Part shown: positions 1 through 7,315 of the stretch, in pieces
How the letters are laid out: each line of letters begins with the position of its first letter
Numbering within the stretch: the stretch's first letter is position 1
From: Haloprofundus halophilus
GTDB lineage: Archaea; Halobacteriota; Halobacteria; Halobacteriales; Haloferacaceae
Length of the DNA: 64,000 nt
Reading direction: 5' to 3'
Assembly: GCF_003439925.1 (NCBI RefSeq)
Contig: NZ_QQRR01000001.1
Location: forward strand, 434,001-498,000
Notes under the pieces: model-generated
Seen by the model: the letters and a program-made list of their open reading frames with translations, nothing else
What the model was told of the DNA's origin: nothing
The model's database searches: none
Position numbers and translations under genes: made by a program

Positions 1-647
1 TCGAGGTCCAGCGCCGTCGCCAACACGACTTTCAGCAGGTCGCCCGACCGGATGCGTTCGGTGACCTGTTCGACCTGCGCGACCCACTCGTCTCTGGGTG
101 TCCGCCAGCGTCTGTCGACGACGCCGGGCGACCCGCCGCTGGGTCGCATCATCGGCAGTTCCGAGAGCGAATCGCGCGCGGCGTCGAGCGCCGAGTCGGC
201 CGTTTCGGGCGTCGCGTCCGGCCCGTACTCGACGACGGTGAGCCACGTCGCGTCGTCGCCGCGGGTCAACTGCACGCGCGGGAGGACGAACGTCGCCGCC
301 GCGAAGCCGGTCCACGGCGGCGTCTCCTCGTGACCGGCGTCGAACGAGAGGCCGCCGAGCATCCGCGGCCGCGTCGCCGCCGGCCCTTCGTGGTCGACGT
401 CGTCGAAGACGGCGGCCGCCTCGTCGCGGAGGTGGTCGAACCGCTCCGGTCCCGACGCGCTGAGGTGCGCCGCCGCCCCGCCGCCGACGAGTTCGAGGCC
501 GTCGGGCGACGCCCAGTGGACTCGGGGGGCGGTCTGGTCGGCGAGGAAGGCCCGAAACGAAACGTCCGGAATCTCGCAGGACCGACTCACGAGCGTCGCC
601 TCGGCGTGCGACGCCGTCGTCTGCTGGTTGCGCTGCGCCGGGTTCAT
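1..647 (-). CDS. menF: Isochorismate synthase (MenF-type), 3' part outside window
   Basis: The gene runs leftward out of the window, so only about the first 215 residues are visible, starting MNPAQRNQQT. It should convert chorismate to isochorismate, the first step of menaquinone synthesis, which is the usual respiratory quinone of haloarchaea. The visible part is the variable N-terminal half plus the beginning of the chorismate-binding domain, including the typical segment around GDLLKVVLATALDL near the window edge. The catalytic residues lie outside. The ATG at 645-647 has an A/T-rich box (TTCAAAAG) roughly 25-30 bases upstream, which fits a leaderless transcript. An anthranilate synthase component I is the alternative, but the N-terminal half looks more like MenF. 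Confidence 0.8.
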   Translation of the reverse strand, partial: MNPAQRNQQTTASHAEATLVSRSCEIPDVSFRAFLADQTAPRVHWASPDGLELVGGGAAAHLSASGPERFDHLRDEAAAVFDDVDHEGPAATRPRMLGGLSFDAGHEETPPWTGFAAATFVLPRVQLTRGDDATWLTVVEYGPDATPETADSALDAARDSLSELPMMRPSGGSPGVVDRRWRTPRDEWVAQVEQVTERIRSGDLLKVVLATALDL

Positions 648-679
648 CTAAGGGGGGTTAGGACGCGGGGCTTTTGAAC

Positions 680-880
680 CCCACCTTTTGCGCTGCGGGC
701 GCGCTTCGCGCGCCCTCGGCAAAAGCTGTCTTCGCGGTGAAACCGCGAAGGCTTAGCAGACGCGAAGCGTCTGCTCTCGGACCAAAAGCACTCGTCACTC
801 ACTTCGGCGGCTTCGCCGCCTCCGTTCGTTCCTCGGCCCACTCGCTCGGCTTCGCCTCGCTCGCGGAGAACAGCTTTCAA
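680..880. repeat. Cluster of four perfect stem-TTC/GAA-stem palindromes
   Basis: This gene-free stretch upstream of menF holds four perfect inverted repeats, each with a three-base TTC or GAA centre: 697-715 (8-bp arms, GGGCGCGC), 731-749 (8-bp arms, TTCGCGGT), 755-775 (9-bp arms, AGCAGACGC) and 806-820 (6-bp arms, GGCGGC). A looser palindromic region with CTCGGCTTCGCC follows near 840-865. The arms differ in sequence but share the centre, so this is a structural class rather than one repeated sequence. Open frames across it are probably artefacts of the GC-rich palindromes. Another member lies at 37413-37431. Confidence 0.7.
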
Positions 881-906
881 TCGGAAAAACAGCACATAGC
901 GCCTCT

Positions 907-1581
907 TTAGTTCCCCCTCTCGTAGTATTCGTTCATAAGAGTGCGTCGATTCAACCACTTTTGGAATTCTTCTCGGTTTGATTGGCAGATGAAGATGAAA
1001 TTCACCTTGCAGTCCGCTTGCTCAAGAACTTGGTAATCAATCTCATCGCTGATGATTTGATTTTCAATGTCTCTAAGCTGTATAATTCCCTCAAGCGGGT
1101 ACGGAATGTCATTTCGAATAGCAAATAGTGTATCACTCAATGAACTCCAGTTATCGAGAGACGTGATGCCTTCAAATGAAAAATCGCCTTCTCGTCCAAT
1201 AACTTCAACCAAGTTGGCTCCCTCTGGTGAGTCATCTGCGGGGAGTAACTGGCATTCACAAGAAAAACGATACAATGTTGAAATATTGTCTATATCTAGT
1301 TCTTTGATTCGTGGTATCGTGTTGTCATCAAGAAGGTCATTCACTACACGTTTTGTTTGAATATAATCCTCGCTGTGGTTCACCGTCTTCATAACACTCT
1401 CTCTAGTCTGCTTTTCTCCTTGGATATTCCCGGGTAAAAACGCACTCAGTCCAGCCCGAAGTTTGCTTCTTTCTTCCTCTTCTCTGACCACTTTCGAGGT
1501 ATCATCAATTCGATCGAAGAACAACTGTTGAATGTGTGAGGGCGAATAATAGAGAATGTGTTGATACGATATACTGTCCAT
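907..1581 (-). CDS. Orphan AT-rich hypothetical protein, 224 aa
   Basis: I do not recognise this protein. It starts MDSISYQHILYY and has no clear signal peptide or membrane segment. The middle is charged and helix-prone (VREEEERSK, QTKRVVNDLLDD), and the C-terminal half resembles a mixed alpha/beta domain (CKVNFIFICQSNREEF). Its GC content is far below that of its neighbours and it uses many A/T-ending codons (ATA, TTA, AGA), unlike the rest of the window. This points to recent acquisition. The ATG at 1579-1581 has an AT-rich promoter-like stretch (TATAGTATTTTC read on the plus strand, about 1606-1620) upstream. It sits between the palindrome cluster and the mini-element at 1743-2266, in an accessory island. 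Confidence 0.7.
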   Translation of the reverse strand: MDSISYQHILYYSPSHIQQLFFDRIDDTSKVVREEEERSKLRAGLSAFLPGNIQGEKQTRESVMKTVNHSEDYIQTKRVVNDLLDDNTIPRIKELDIDNISTLYRFSCECQLLPADDSPEGANLVEVIGREGDFSFEGITSLDNWSSLSDTLFAIRNDIPYPLEGIIQLRDIENQIISDEIDYQVLEQADCKVNFIFICQSNREEFQKWLNRRTLMNEYYERGN

Positions 1582-1742
1582 TTACAATGGGTGTTGTAGT
1601 ATCGGATTATAGTATTTTCTAGCGTCCATCGTTTGGGCTAACAAGTCCAAAACATAGGGCATTCGTGGAACATCAGCTCCCTATCTAGTGCAAATTCGTC
1701 AGGTAGCTACTGCCGTGGAATTCGACGAAACTACGTTATCAG
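1582..1742. other. AT-rich spacer between orphan gene and mini-element
   Basis: This spacer contains the likely promoter of the leftward orphan gene (A/T-rich tract about 1600-1620) and ends with the left copy of the 8-bp target duplication GTTATCAG (1735-1742). I see no convincing open reading frame. The composition is AT-rich like the adjacent orphan gene, so both probably belong to one imported segment. Confidence 0.5.
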
Positions 1743-1780
1743 GGCCCTGTTGAAACCCTCATCCGATGACAGATGTGGCG

Positions 1781-1808
1781 TGCTGAATACAGAGGGATGT
1801 ATTCAGCA
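1781..1808. repeat. Hairpin inside mini-element
   Basis: Perfect inverted repeat TGCTGAATAC / GTATTCAGCA with an 8-base loop AGAGGGAT. The right arm recurs at 2214-2223 near the other end of the element, so the subterminal regions also mirror each other. It could be a transposase accessory site or a transcript hairpin. Confidence 0.6.
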
Positions 1809-1943
1809 AGCCATTGATGTTTGTTTCACTCAGCCAGTAATGAAACAGCCCTCAGGTAGTGTGCATTTACCGCTTCAATCTCGCACCGCTGTCTGCTCCG
1901 GAGGATATAGGTCGCATCACAGACATACAGTAGACAGTTCAAT

Positions 1944-2123
1944 ATGCACGACGCTATAGCCGAGACACTTCCGGGGTGGGCCACCTATCTTGCGGTGGTT
2001 TTCACCGTCGTCCTTGGTTTTCTTGTGGGCGATTTCTTTGGACTCGGTATTCTAAGTCGGGTTGTAGTAACTCTAGCTATGTATGTGATATTTAGTAAGA
2101 CACTCAGCCTCATTTTGAACTAA
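1944..2123 (+). CDS. 59-aa membrane microprotein carried by the mini-element
   Basis: This small frame starts ATG at 1944 and ends TAA at 2121-2123. The product begins MHDAIAETLPGWATYLAVV and is nearly all hydrophobic, with two predicted membrane segments (about residues 13-33, VVFTVVLGFLVGDFFGLGIL, and 39-57, VVVTLAMYVIFSKTLSLIL). It lies wholly inside the IS6-ended element, so it may be a passenger or a captured gene. No family is recognised. Hydrophobicity and a complete frame are the only support; there is no strong promoter match. A chance frame in AT-rich DNA is possible. Confidence 0.45.
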   Translation: MHDAIAETLPGWATYLAVVFTVVLGFLVGDFFGLGILSRVVVTLAMYVIFSKTLSLILN

Positions 2124-2270
2124 AGAAGTATATACAGTTGCTTTTATTGAATATGAGAACTACCTGTATTTAACACCAAGACTAGCAGGGGTCGAGTGAC
2201 CGACTCGCGCCCTGTATTCAGCACGAATCCTGAAATCTATCACCGCTTGAGGGTTTCAACAGAGCCGTTA

Positions 2271-2864
2271 TCAGCTATACCGCTCTTCGTTCCACGGATT
2301 AGCAGTATTCGAGTAACCACGTTTCTCCCAGTAACCACGCTCGGCTTCGGTGAGGAACTCAACGCCCTCGACCCATTTGGCCCCTTTGTAGGCGTACTTG
2401 TGCGGGGTGACGACGCGGAGGGGGCCGCCGTGGTCCGCCGGGAGCGGTTCGCCGTCGTACTCGTAGACGAACAGCACCTCGTCGCGCATGCACTCTTCGA
2501 GCGAGAGGTTCGTCGTGTAGCCGTCGAGCGCGTGGAACATCACGTGGACCGCGTCGTCGTCGACGCCGGCCATCTTCGCGAGCGTCGGGAACGTCACGCC
2601 CGTGAACTCGCAGTCGAACTTGCTCCACCCGGTGACGCAGTGGAAATCCTGGATATGGGTTTCTGCGGGCAGGTCTTTGAACTCCTCGTAGGAGAACTGC
2701 AACTGCTCGCCGACCGCGCCCCAGACGTCGAACTGCCACGACGCCGGGTCCCACGAGGGCGTCCCGCTCTTCGAGAGCACCGGGAACCGCTCGGTCTTGC
2801 GCTGGCCGGGCGGGAGTCTATCCCCGCCGAACTCCTCGTAGAGACCGGTGACGTTCTTGCTCAT
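2271..2864 (-). CDS. Sulfite-oxidase-like molybdopterin-dependent oxidoreductase
   Basis: The 197-residue product (from MSKNVTGLYE) matches the molybdopterin-binding core of the sulfite oxidase/YedY (MsrP) family. The probable molybdenum-ligating cysteine is C76 in QDFHCVTGW, followed by typical segments DGYTTNLSLEE, DHGGPLRVVTPHKY and WVEGVEFL. It lacks the heme and dimerisation domains of full sulfite oxidases and has no Tat signal, so it probably acts in the cytoplasm. An in-frame ATG eight codons upstream (2888) is possible, but the shorter start begins at the conserved region. Its stop codon (2271-2273) lies inside the right target duplication of the mini-element, which therefore inserted exactly at the gene's end without changing the protein. 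Confidence 0.85.
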   Translation of the reverse strand: MSKNVTGLYEEFGGDRLPPGQRKTERFPVLSKSGTPSWDPASWQFDVWGAVGEQLQFSYEEFKDLPAETHIQDFHCVTGWSKFDCEFTGVTFPTLAKMAGVDDDAVHVMFHALDGYTTNLSLEECMRDEVLFVYEYDGEPLPADHGGPLRVVTPHKYAYKGAKWVEGVEFLTEAERGYWEKRGYSNTANPWNEERYS

Positions 2865-3030
2865 ACCGCATCGTTCGTCGCCACTCACCTATCGTTGTCG
2901 ACTCTCTCCGTGAATTTGTACAGGGGCGCTGGTGGATGCGCGAAAACGAAACCGACGTTTGCGGCTCCACGACCGTCATCGTGATAGCTCGTACCGTAGG
3001 GCGCCTGCGAACGTTTCACTCGGCGTCAAC

Positions 3031-3040
3031 TTTAAATACG
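3031..3040 (+). promoter_or_regulatory. TATA box of the ribbon-helix-helix gene
   Basis: TTTAAATACG centred about 30 bases before the ATG at 3066. This spacing predicts a start of transcription within a few bases of the start codon, so a leaderless or near-leaderless mRNA. Confidence 0.6.
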
Positions 3041-3065
3041 GCGTATCCAAACCCACGTTCGATAA

Positions 3066-3278
3066 ATGCCCAAAGTAAAGATGAACATCCCCGAGCACAT
3101 CGAGATGCAGATCGCCCAACTCGTCGAACAGGGCGAGTTCGTCAACCGCGAGGAGGCGGTCGAAGAACTGCTCTCGACCGGTATGAAGGCTTACAAGACC
3201 AGCGGACCGATGGACAACGACGAACCGGGCTTCGAAGACGACGGGATGATGGGCCACGAAGACGAGTACGTCTTCTGA
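3066..3278 (+). CDS. Small CopG-like ribbon-helix-helix protein
   Basis: 70 residues. The N-terminal part (MPKVKMNIPEHIEMQIAQLV, then EFVNREEAVEELLSTG) has the beta-strand, helix, helix pattern of ribbon-helix-helix DNA-binding proteins. The C-terminal 25 residues are acidic and probably disordered (PMDNDEPGFEDDG). It may be a transcription regulator acting as a dimer. A TATA box at 3031-3040 fits a leaderless start. The same-strand UPF0058 gene follows after 67 bases with its own A/T-rich box, so the two may be separate units. Target genes are unknown. Confidence 0.75.
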   Translation: MPKVKMNIPEHIEMQIAQLVEQGEFVNREEAVEELLSTGMKAYKTSGPMDNDEPGFEDDGMMGHEDEYVF

Positions 3279-3345
3279 GCCACTCGTGTCGGTGTGGCAG
3301 AACGCCGCAATAACCCTTAAAACGAAAACAGACCTACCGATTTCT

Positions 3346-3624
3346 ATGCACAAGGACGACCTGCTCGAACTACACGAACAGATGGTGATTATCATGGAGT
3401 ACTTCCGCTCCCAGGAGGGCGTCGACTCGTCGCTGTTCGACCCCTACGACGAACTGAGCGTCGAGCCCTCGCACGTCCACAAGTCCAAGAGCGAGCACAA
3501 ACACGCCGTCTTCGTCCTCGGCAACGCGCTGGCGAGCGCGATGAGCGACGACGAGTTCTCCAACGCGGGCCGCGTCGGCAAGCGGATGGAAGAACTGGCC
3601 AACGACGCCGAATCGAAGATATAA
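3346..3624 (+). CDS. UPF0058 family protein
   Basis: 92 residues starting MHKDDLLELHEQMVIIMEYF. This matches the archaeal UPF0058 family, small mostly helical proteins of unknown function widespread in euryarchaea. An in-frame upstream start at 3286 would add 20 residues, but the MHKDDLLELH start is the conserved family start and has the A/T-rich box CCTTAAAACG (about 3314-3323) at the right distance for a leaderless transcript. The protein is soluble, with a histidine-rich middle (HVHKSKSEHKHAVF) that might bind metal. No partner gene is evident. Confidence 0.8.
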   Translation: MHKDDLLELHEQMVIIMEYFRSQEGVDSSLFDPYDELSVEPSHVHKSKSEHKHAVFVLGNALASAMSDDEFSNAGRVGKRMEELANDAESKI

Positions 3625-3691
3625 CCCGTTTTCGACGCGCCCGTCGTTCCGCCACGCTAACGACTATCGTCCTCCCCCGTGAGCGTCCGCC

Positions 3692-4852
3692 ATGGACCGG
3701 ACGCTCATCGCCGGGAAAGTCGAGCAGGCCCGCGCCGCCGTCGCCTCCGACGACACCGACTGCTGGATCACCTTCTGCCGCGAAACCGACGAGGTCGACG
3801 AACCGTGTCTCCCCTACATCCTGGGTTTCGACGTCGTCTGGCCCACCGCCGTCGTCGTCGGTCCCGAGGCGTCGGCCGTCGTTCTCGGCCGCCACGACGC
3901 ACCCAACGCCGAGCGGCTCGGCGTCCACGACGTCTACCCCTACGACGAATCGTTCGTCCCCGCGCTCCGGGAGGCGCTCGACTCCGTCGCCGCCGACGCC
4001 GAGACGGTCGCCGTCAACTTCGACCGCGACGACAACGTCGCCGACGGCCTCACGCACGGTCTCTACCTCCAACTCCGGGACGCCATCGGCGACGAGTACG
4101 AGTTCGCGAGCGCGGGCGACGTCGTCCGCGAGGTCCGCGGGCTGAAGTCCGCGACCGAGCGGGAACGCATCTACGCCGCCGCCGAGACGACCGAGGAGCT
4201 GCTCGCCGCGATGGTCGAGGCGTGGGACCCCTCGTGGACCGAAGCCGAAATCGTCGACTGGCTCCACGCGCGGATGACCGAGCGTGACCTCGGCAGCGCG
4301 TGGAGCTGGGAGTACTGCCCGACGGTCCACGCCGGCGGGGCGAGCGAAGTCGGCCACACGCTACCCGGCGACCGCAGCGTCCCGAGAAACGAGCTCCTGC
4401 ACGTCGACTTCGGCGTCCGTCAGGACGGCTACTCGGCGGATATCCAGCGGCTGTACGTCCGCGGCGACGTGCCCGACGGCCTCCGGTCGGCGTTCGAGGA
4501 CGTTCGCGCGGCCATCGACGCCGGCCACGAGGTGCTCGAAGCGGGAGTGGAAGGGCACGAAGTCGACACCGCGGCGCGGGAGGCGCTGACCGACGCCGGG
4601 TGGCCCGCTTTCGAGCACGCCTTCGGCCACCAGGTCGGCCGCGCCGCCCACGACGGCGGGACGTTGCTCGGTCCGCTCTGGGACCGCTACGGCGACGCTC
4701 CGAACGGCGAGGTTCGCGTCGGCGAGATATACACGATGGAGCTCGGCGTCGACACCGAGTGGGGCTACGTCGGCCAAGAGGAGATGGTCGAGATAACCGA
4801 GACGGGGACCGAGTGGGTGGTCGACCCGCAGACGGAACTGCGGTCGTTGTGA
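3692..4852 (+). CDS. M24 family Xaa-Pro aminopeptidase (creatinase-fold)
   Basis: 386 residues with the two-domain layout of PepQ/PepP-type peptidases: an N-terminal creatinase-like domain (1-155) and a C-terminal pita-bread metallopeptidase domain. All five metal ligands can be read: D239 (LHVDFGV), D250 (YSADIQR), H313 (FGHQVGR), E350 (TMELGV) and E363 or E364 (GQEEMV). It should remove residues N-terminal to proline from short peptides in the cytoplasm. It is a single gene; the rhomboid gene follows 66 bases later on the same strand and may be co-transcribed. The exact substrate is not predictable. Confidence 0.9.
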   Translation: MDRTLIAGKVEQARAAVASDDTDCWITFCRETDEVDEPCLPYILGFDVVWPTAVVVGPEASAVVLGRHDAPNAERLGVHDVYPYDESFVPALREALDSVAADAETVAVNFDRDDNVADGLTHGLYLQLRDAIGDEYEFASAGDVVREVRGLKSATERERIYAAAETTEELLAAMVEAWDPSWTEAEIVDWLHARMTERDLGSAWSWEYCPTVHAGGASEVGHTLPGDRSVPRNELLHVDFGVRQDGYSADIQRLYVRGDVPDGLRSAFEDVRAAIDAGHEVLEAGVEGHEVDTAAREALTDAGWPAFEHAFGHQVGRAAHDGGTLLGPLWDRYGDAPNGEVRVGEIYTMELGVDTEWGYVGQEEMVEITETGTEWVVDPQTELRSL

Positions 4853-4918
4853 CCGAGAGGGAGCGCACACGGCGCACCGAGCATCGGGTTTGATACTCCG
4901 GCCCGCCTTGGAGTCGGT

Positions 4919-6676
4919 ATGTTCGCGGTTCCGTCGTGGCTCCCTCTCTCTCGACTCGCGCTCGTCGCCGTCGCCGTCGCCTGTCTGTACGTCGCGTGGC
5001 GGTTGGACGACCGCCGGGAACGACGAGTCGCCGCGCTTCGGTCGCGGCTGCTCTACGGGGTGCCGTGGGGGACGCTCGTCTCGGCGCTGTTCGTGCTCGC
5101 CGTCTACCTCGTCGTCCAGGGTGGGTACCAGTACTGGTATCGGCCCGTCGTCGTCCCCTTCCGAGCGTGGTCGTATCTCTACCCGACCGGCATGCTCACG
5201 GCCGCGTTCTCGCACTCGGGGGCGGGCCACCTCCTCGGCAATCTGTTCGGGACGCTGACGCTCGCGCCGCTGGTCGAGTACGCGTGGGGTCACTATCCGA
5301 CGGCGCGCGAGGGTGAGAGCCTCGGGTCGTCGAAGTGGCGCGCCGACCCGCGGGTCCGCGCGTTTCTCCTCTTCCCCGCCGCCGTCGTCGCCGTCGGTCT
5401 CTTCACCGCCCTGTTCTCGGTGGGCCCCATCGTCGGCTTCTCGGGCGTCGTCTTCGCGTTCGCCGGGTTCGCGCTCGTCTACTACCCGCTCACCACCGTC
5501 CTGGCGCTGTCGGCCAGTCGCGTCGTCGACCTCCTGTACGACTCGCTGGTCGACCCGACGACCGTCGCGTCCTCGCGCGAGACCATCGTCTCCCCGTGGT
5601 GGGCGCAGATAGCGATTCAGGGGCACGCCATCGGGCTTCTCGCCGGCGTGTTTCTCGCGCTGTGGCTGGTCGACCGCCGCGGCGACGAGTTCCCTTCGGC
5701 GTTGCGACTCTGGACGGGCGTGCTCCTCTTTTCGGTCTCGCAGTCGCTCTGGGCGGTGTACTGGTACCGCGGCGGCGACAGCTACGTGCTCTTTCGCGCA
5801 GTCGGTCTCGCCCTCGTCCTCCTCTTGGCGACGCTCGTCGCCGCCGCCGTCGGTGCGAGCGGCCGTCCGCTCCTCGGCCGGGTCGGCGCGTCGGTTCGCG
5901 AGCGGGCCGGCGACGTCGTCGGTGACGGCTCGGGGCGTCGAACGCGAGAGAGCGGGGACGAGAGGGGCGGCGAAAGCGGCGGACGAAACGGACTCCGGTC
6001 GGTGACGGGCCGGCAGGCGGCCGTCGCCCTGCTGCTGGTCGGCGCGGCGGCGATAACCGGGCCGGCTATCGCGGTCAACATGGTGACGACGGCGGGCGAC
6101 GACTCGCCCGGGGAGTCGGTGCAGGTCCGCGGCTACGAGGTGACCTACGCCGAGAACGTGACCAACGGGATGGTGTCGGTGCTCGACCTCGAAGGGTTCG
6201 GCGAGTCGACGAGCGTCACTACCTCCGGCGTCGTCGTGCGCAACCCCGACCGAAACATCTGGACGAGAGAGGTGTCGAAAGCGCAACTCGCGTTCAGAGG
6301 GCGGTCGGCGGTCCGCGTCGGCGGCGTCGGGTGGCGCGAGACGGTCGTCGCGAACCGAACCGGGTGGTCGCTCGCCGGCAGCAACGCGAGCTATCGAGTG
6401 ACGCTCGCCGTCGACGGCGACGAGACGACGGCGTACACGTCGCCGCCGGCGACCGCCGAACCGGTCGTCGCCGGACAGAACGTCTCTATCGCGGCCGAGA
6501 ACGAGAGCTTCCGCCTCGTCGTCGGCACCGAGAACGACACCGTCTCCGCGCCCGTCCCCCGGACGAACGAGTCGGTGACGCTCAGAGAGATTCGGTTCAC
6601 GAACCGAGACGGAAAACTGTACGCCGAGACGAACGGGACCCGGGTGCGAGTCGCGTCGAGAGAGCGGTACCGGTGA
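4919..6676 (+). CDS. Rhomboid family intramembrane serine protease with exposed C-terminal domain
   Basis: 585 residues. The rhomboid core has the loop/helix pattern AFSHSGAGHLLGNLFG (conserved H and N), the nucleophile motif GFSG with S175, and the partner histidine H236 in IQGHAIGLLAG, so the Ser-His dyad is intact. Additional hydrophobic segments follow to about residue 325, then a basic/charged stretch, one more membrane helix (about 363-383), and a C-terminal domain of about 200 residues rich in T, V and N that is probably outside the cell. Such C-terminal domains are common in haloarchaeal rhomboids. The substrate is unknown; known haloarchaeal rhomboids affect glycosylation and S-layer proteins. 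Confidence 0.88.
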   Translation: MFAVPSWLPLSRLALVAVAVACLYVAWRLDDRRERRVAALRSRLLYGVPWGTLVSALFVLAVYLVVQGGYQYWYRPVVVPFRAWSYLYPTGMLTAAFSHSGAGHLLGNLFGTLTLAPLVEYAWGHYPTAREGESLGSSKWRADPRVRAFLLFPAAVVAVGLFTALFSVGPIVGFSGVVFAFAGFALVYYPLTTVLALSASRVVDLLYDSLVDPTTVASSRETIVSPWWAQIAIQGHAIGLLAGVFLALWLVDRRGDEFPSALRLWTGVLLFSVSQSLWAVYWYRGGDSYVLFRAVGLALVLLLATLVAAAVGASGRPLLGRVGASVRERAGDVVGDGSGRRTRESGDERGGESGGRNGLRSVTGRQAAVALLLVGAAAITGPAIAVNMVTTAGDDSPGESVQVRGYEVTYAENVTNGMVSVLDLEGFGESTSVTTSGVVVRNPDRNIWTREVSKAQLAFRGRSAVRVGGVGWRETVVANRTGWSLAGSNASYRVTLAVDGDETTAYTSPPATAEPVVAGQNVSIAAENESFRLVVGTENDTVSAPVPRTNESVTLREIRFTNRDGKLYAETNGTRVRVASRERYR

Positions 6677-6682
6677 GCGAGT

Positions 6683-7315
6683 TCACGACCACCGAATCCG
6701 GAACACCTCGGTGTCGAGGTCCTTCGTCGCCTCGTCGTGGAAGTCGAACTGTCGCTCCAGCGTCAGCGTCGCGCCGAAGGCGTGGGTGACCTCGCCGCCT
6801 TCGTCGGCGGCGAACGACTCGACGAACTCCCGGCTCCCCCGGTTGTGAATCGAGTACGAGACGTCGGCGAGTGCCGCCGCGGTGGAGAGAAACGCTCGGT
6901 CGGCCCCGCGGTTGCCGTTCTGCGCTCCGAACGGCGGGTTCATCAGCACCGTCGTCTTCGAGGCGCTGTCGGAGACGCACAGCGGGGCGCGCGTCGCGTC
7001 GGCGCGAACCCAGTGAATCGGCGTCGTGGTTCCGACCCGGCGTTCGTTGTCGCGGGCGGTGGCGAGCGCTTCGGCGTCGAGTTCGACGCCGACGACGCGG
7101 TCGGGGCCGCGAAGCGCCGCCCCGAGCGCCAACATCCCCGTGCCGGTGCCGAGGTCCACGACCGTCCGGCCGTCGACGTCGCCCTGCAAGTCCGCCAGGT
7201 GAACGACGTGGGCGGCGATATCCGGCGGCGTCGGATACTGTTCGAGACGGACCTGCGGGTTATCGAACCCGGCGACGACGGCCAGTTGCGTCTCCAGCGC
7301 GCGCCTGTCTCCCAT
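6683..7315 (-). CDS. METTL5-type RNA (adenine-N6) methyltransferase
   Basis: 210 residues starting MGDRRALETQLAVV. The protein closely follows the pattern of METTL5/COG2263 methylases: LEQYPTPPDIAAHVV, SAM motif I VVDLGTGTGMLALGA, catalytic motif IV NPPFG, and the downstream YSIHNRGSREF segment. Human METTL5 makes m6A in 18S rRNA, so this protein probably modifies small-subunit rRNA. Its ATG overlaps the stop of the upstream gene (TGATG), so the two are translationally coupled. It converges with the rhomboid gene, with only 6 bases between stops. Confidence 0.9.
   Translation of the reverse strand: MGDRRALETQLAVVAGFDNPQVRLEQYPTPPDIAAHVVHLADLQGDVDGRTVVDLGTGTGMLALGAALRGPDRVVGVELDAEALATARDNERRVGTTTPIHWVRADATRAPLCVSDSASKTTVLMNPPFGAQNGNRGADRAFLSTAAALADVSYSIHNRGSREFVESFAADEGGEVTHAFGATLTLERQFDFHDEATKDLDTEVFRIRWS

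Larger units (their letters stand above)
1743..2266. mobile_element. 524-bp mini-element with IS6-type terminal inverted repeats
   Basis: The left end begins GGCCCTGTTGAAACCCTCA (1743-1761). The right end, read on the other strand, begins GGCTCTGTTGAAACCCTCA (2266-2248), so 18 of 19 bases match. The element is flanked by a perfect 8-bp direct repeat GTTATCAG (1735-1742 and 2267-2274), a classic target-site duplication. IS6-family elements (for example IS26, end GGCACTGTTGCAAA) make 8-bp duplications and have ends of this form, so this is probably a non-autonomous IS6-type derivative. No transposase is present. Inside are a 10-bp-arm hairpin (1781-1808, TGCTGAATAC/GTATTCAGCA), a further copy of GTATTCAGCA near the right end (2214-2223), and one small membrane-protein frame. 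Confidence 0.75.

Noticed and set aside
644-958. 104-codon and 78-codon frames over the palindrome cluster
   Set aside because: They are made of the palindromes at 680-880, differ in strand and have no protein character; the DNA is better explained as a repeat cluster.
4361-6286. 641-codon minus-strand frame
   Set aside because: It lies opposite the M24 peptidase and rhomboid genes, is rich in R, D, V and P as expected for the reverse frame of GC-rich coding DNA, and has no recognisable domain.
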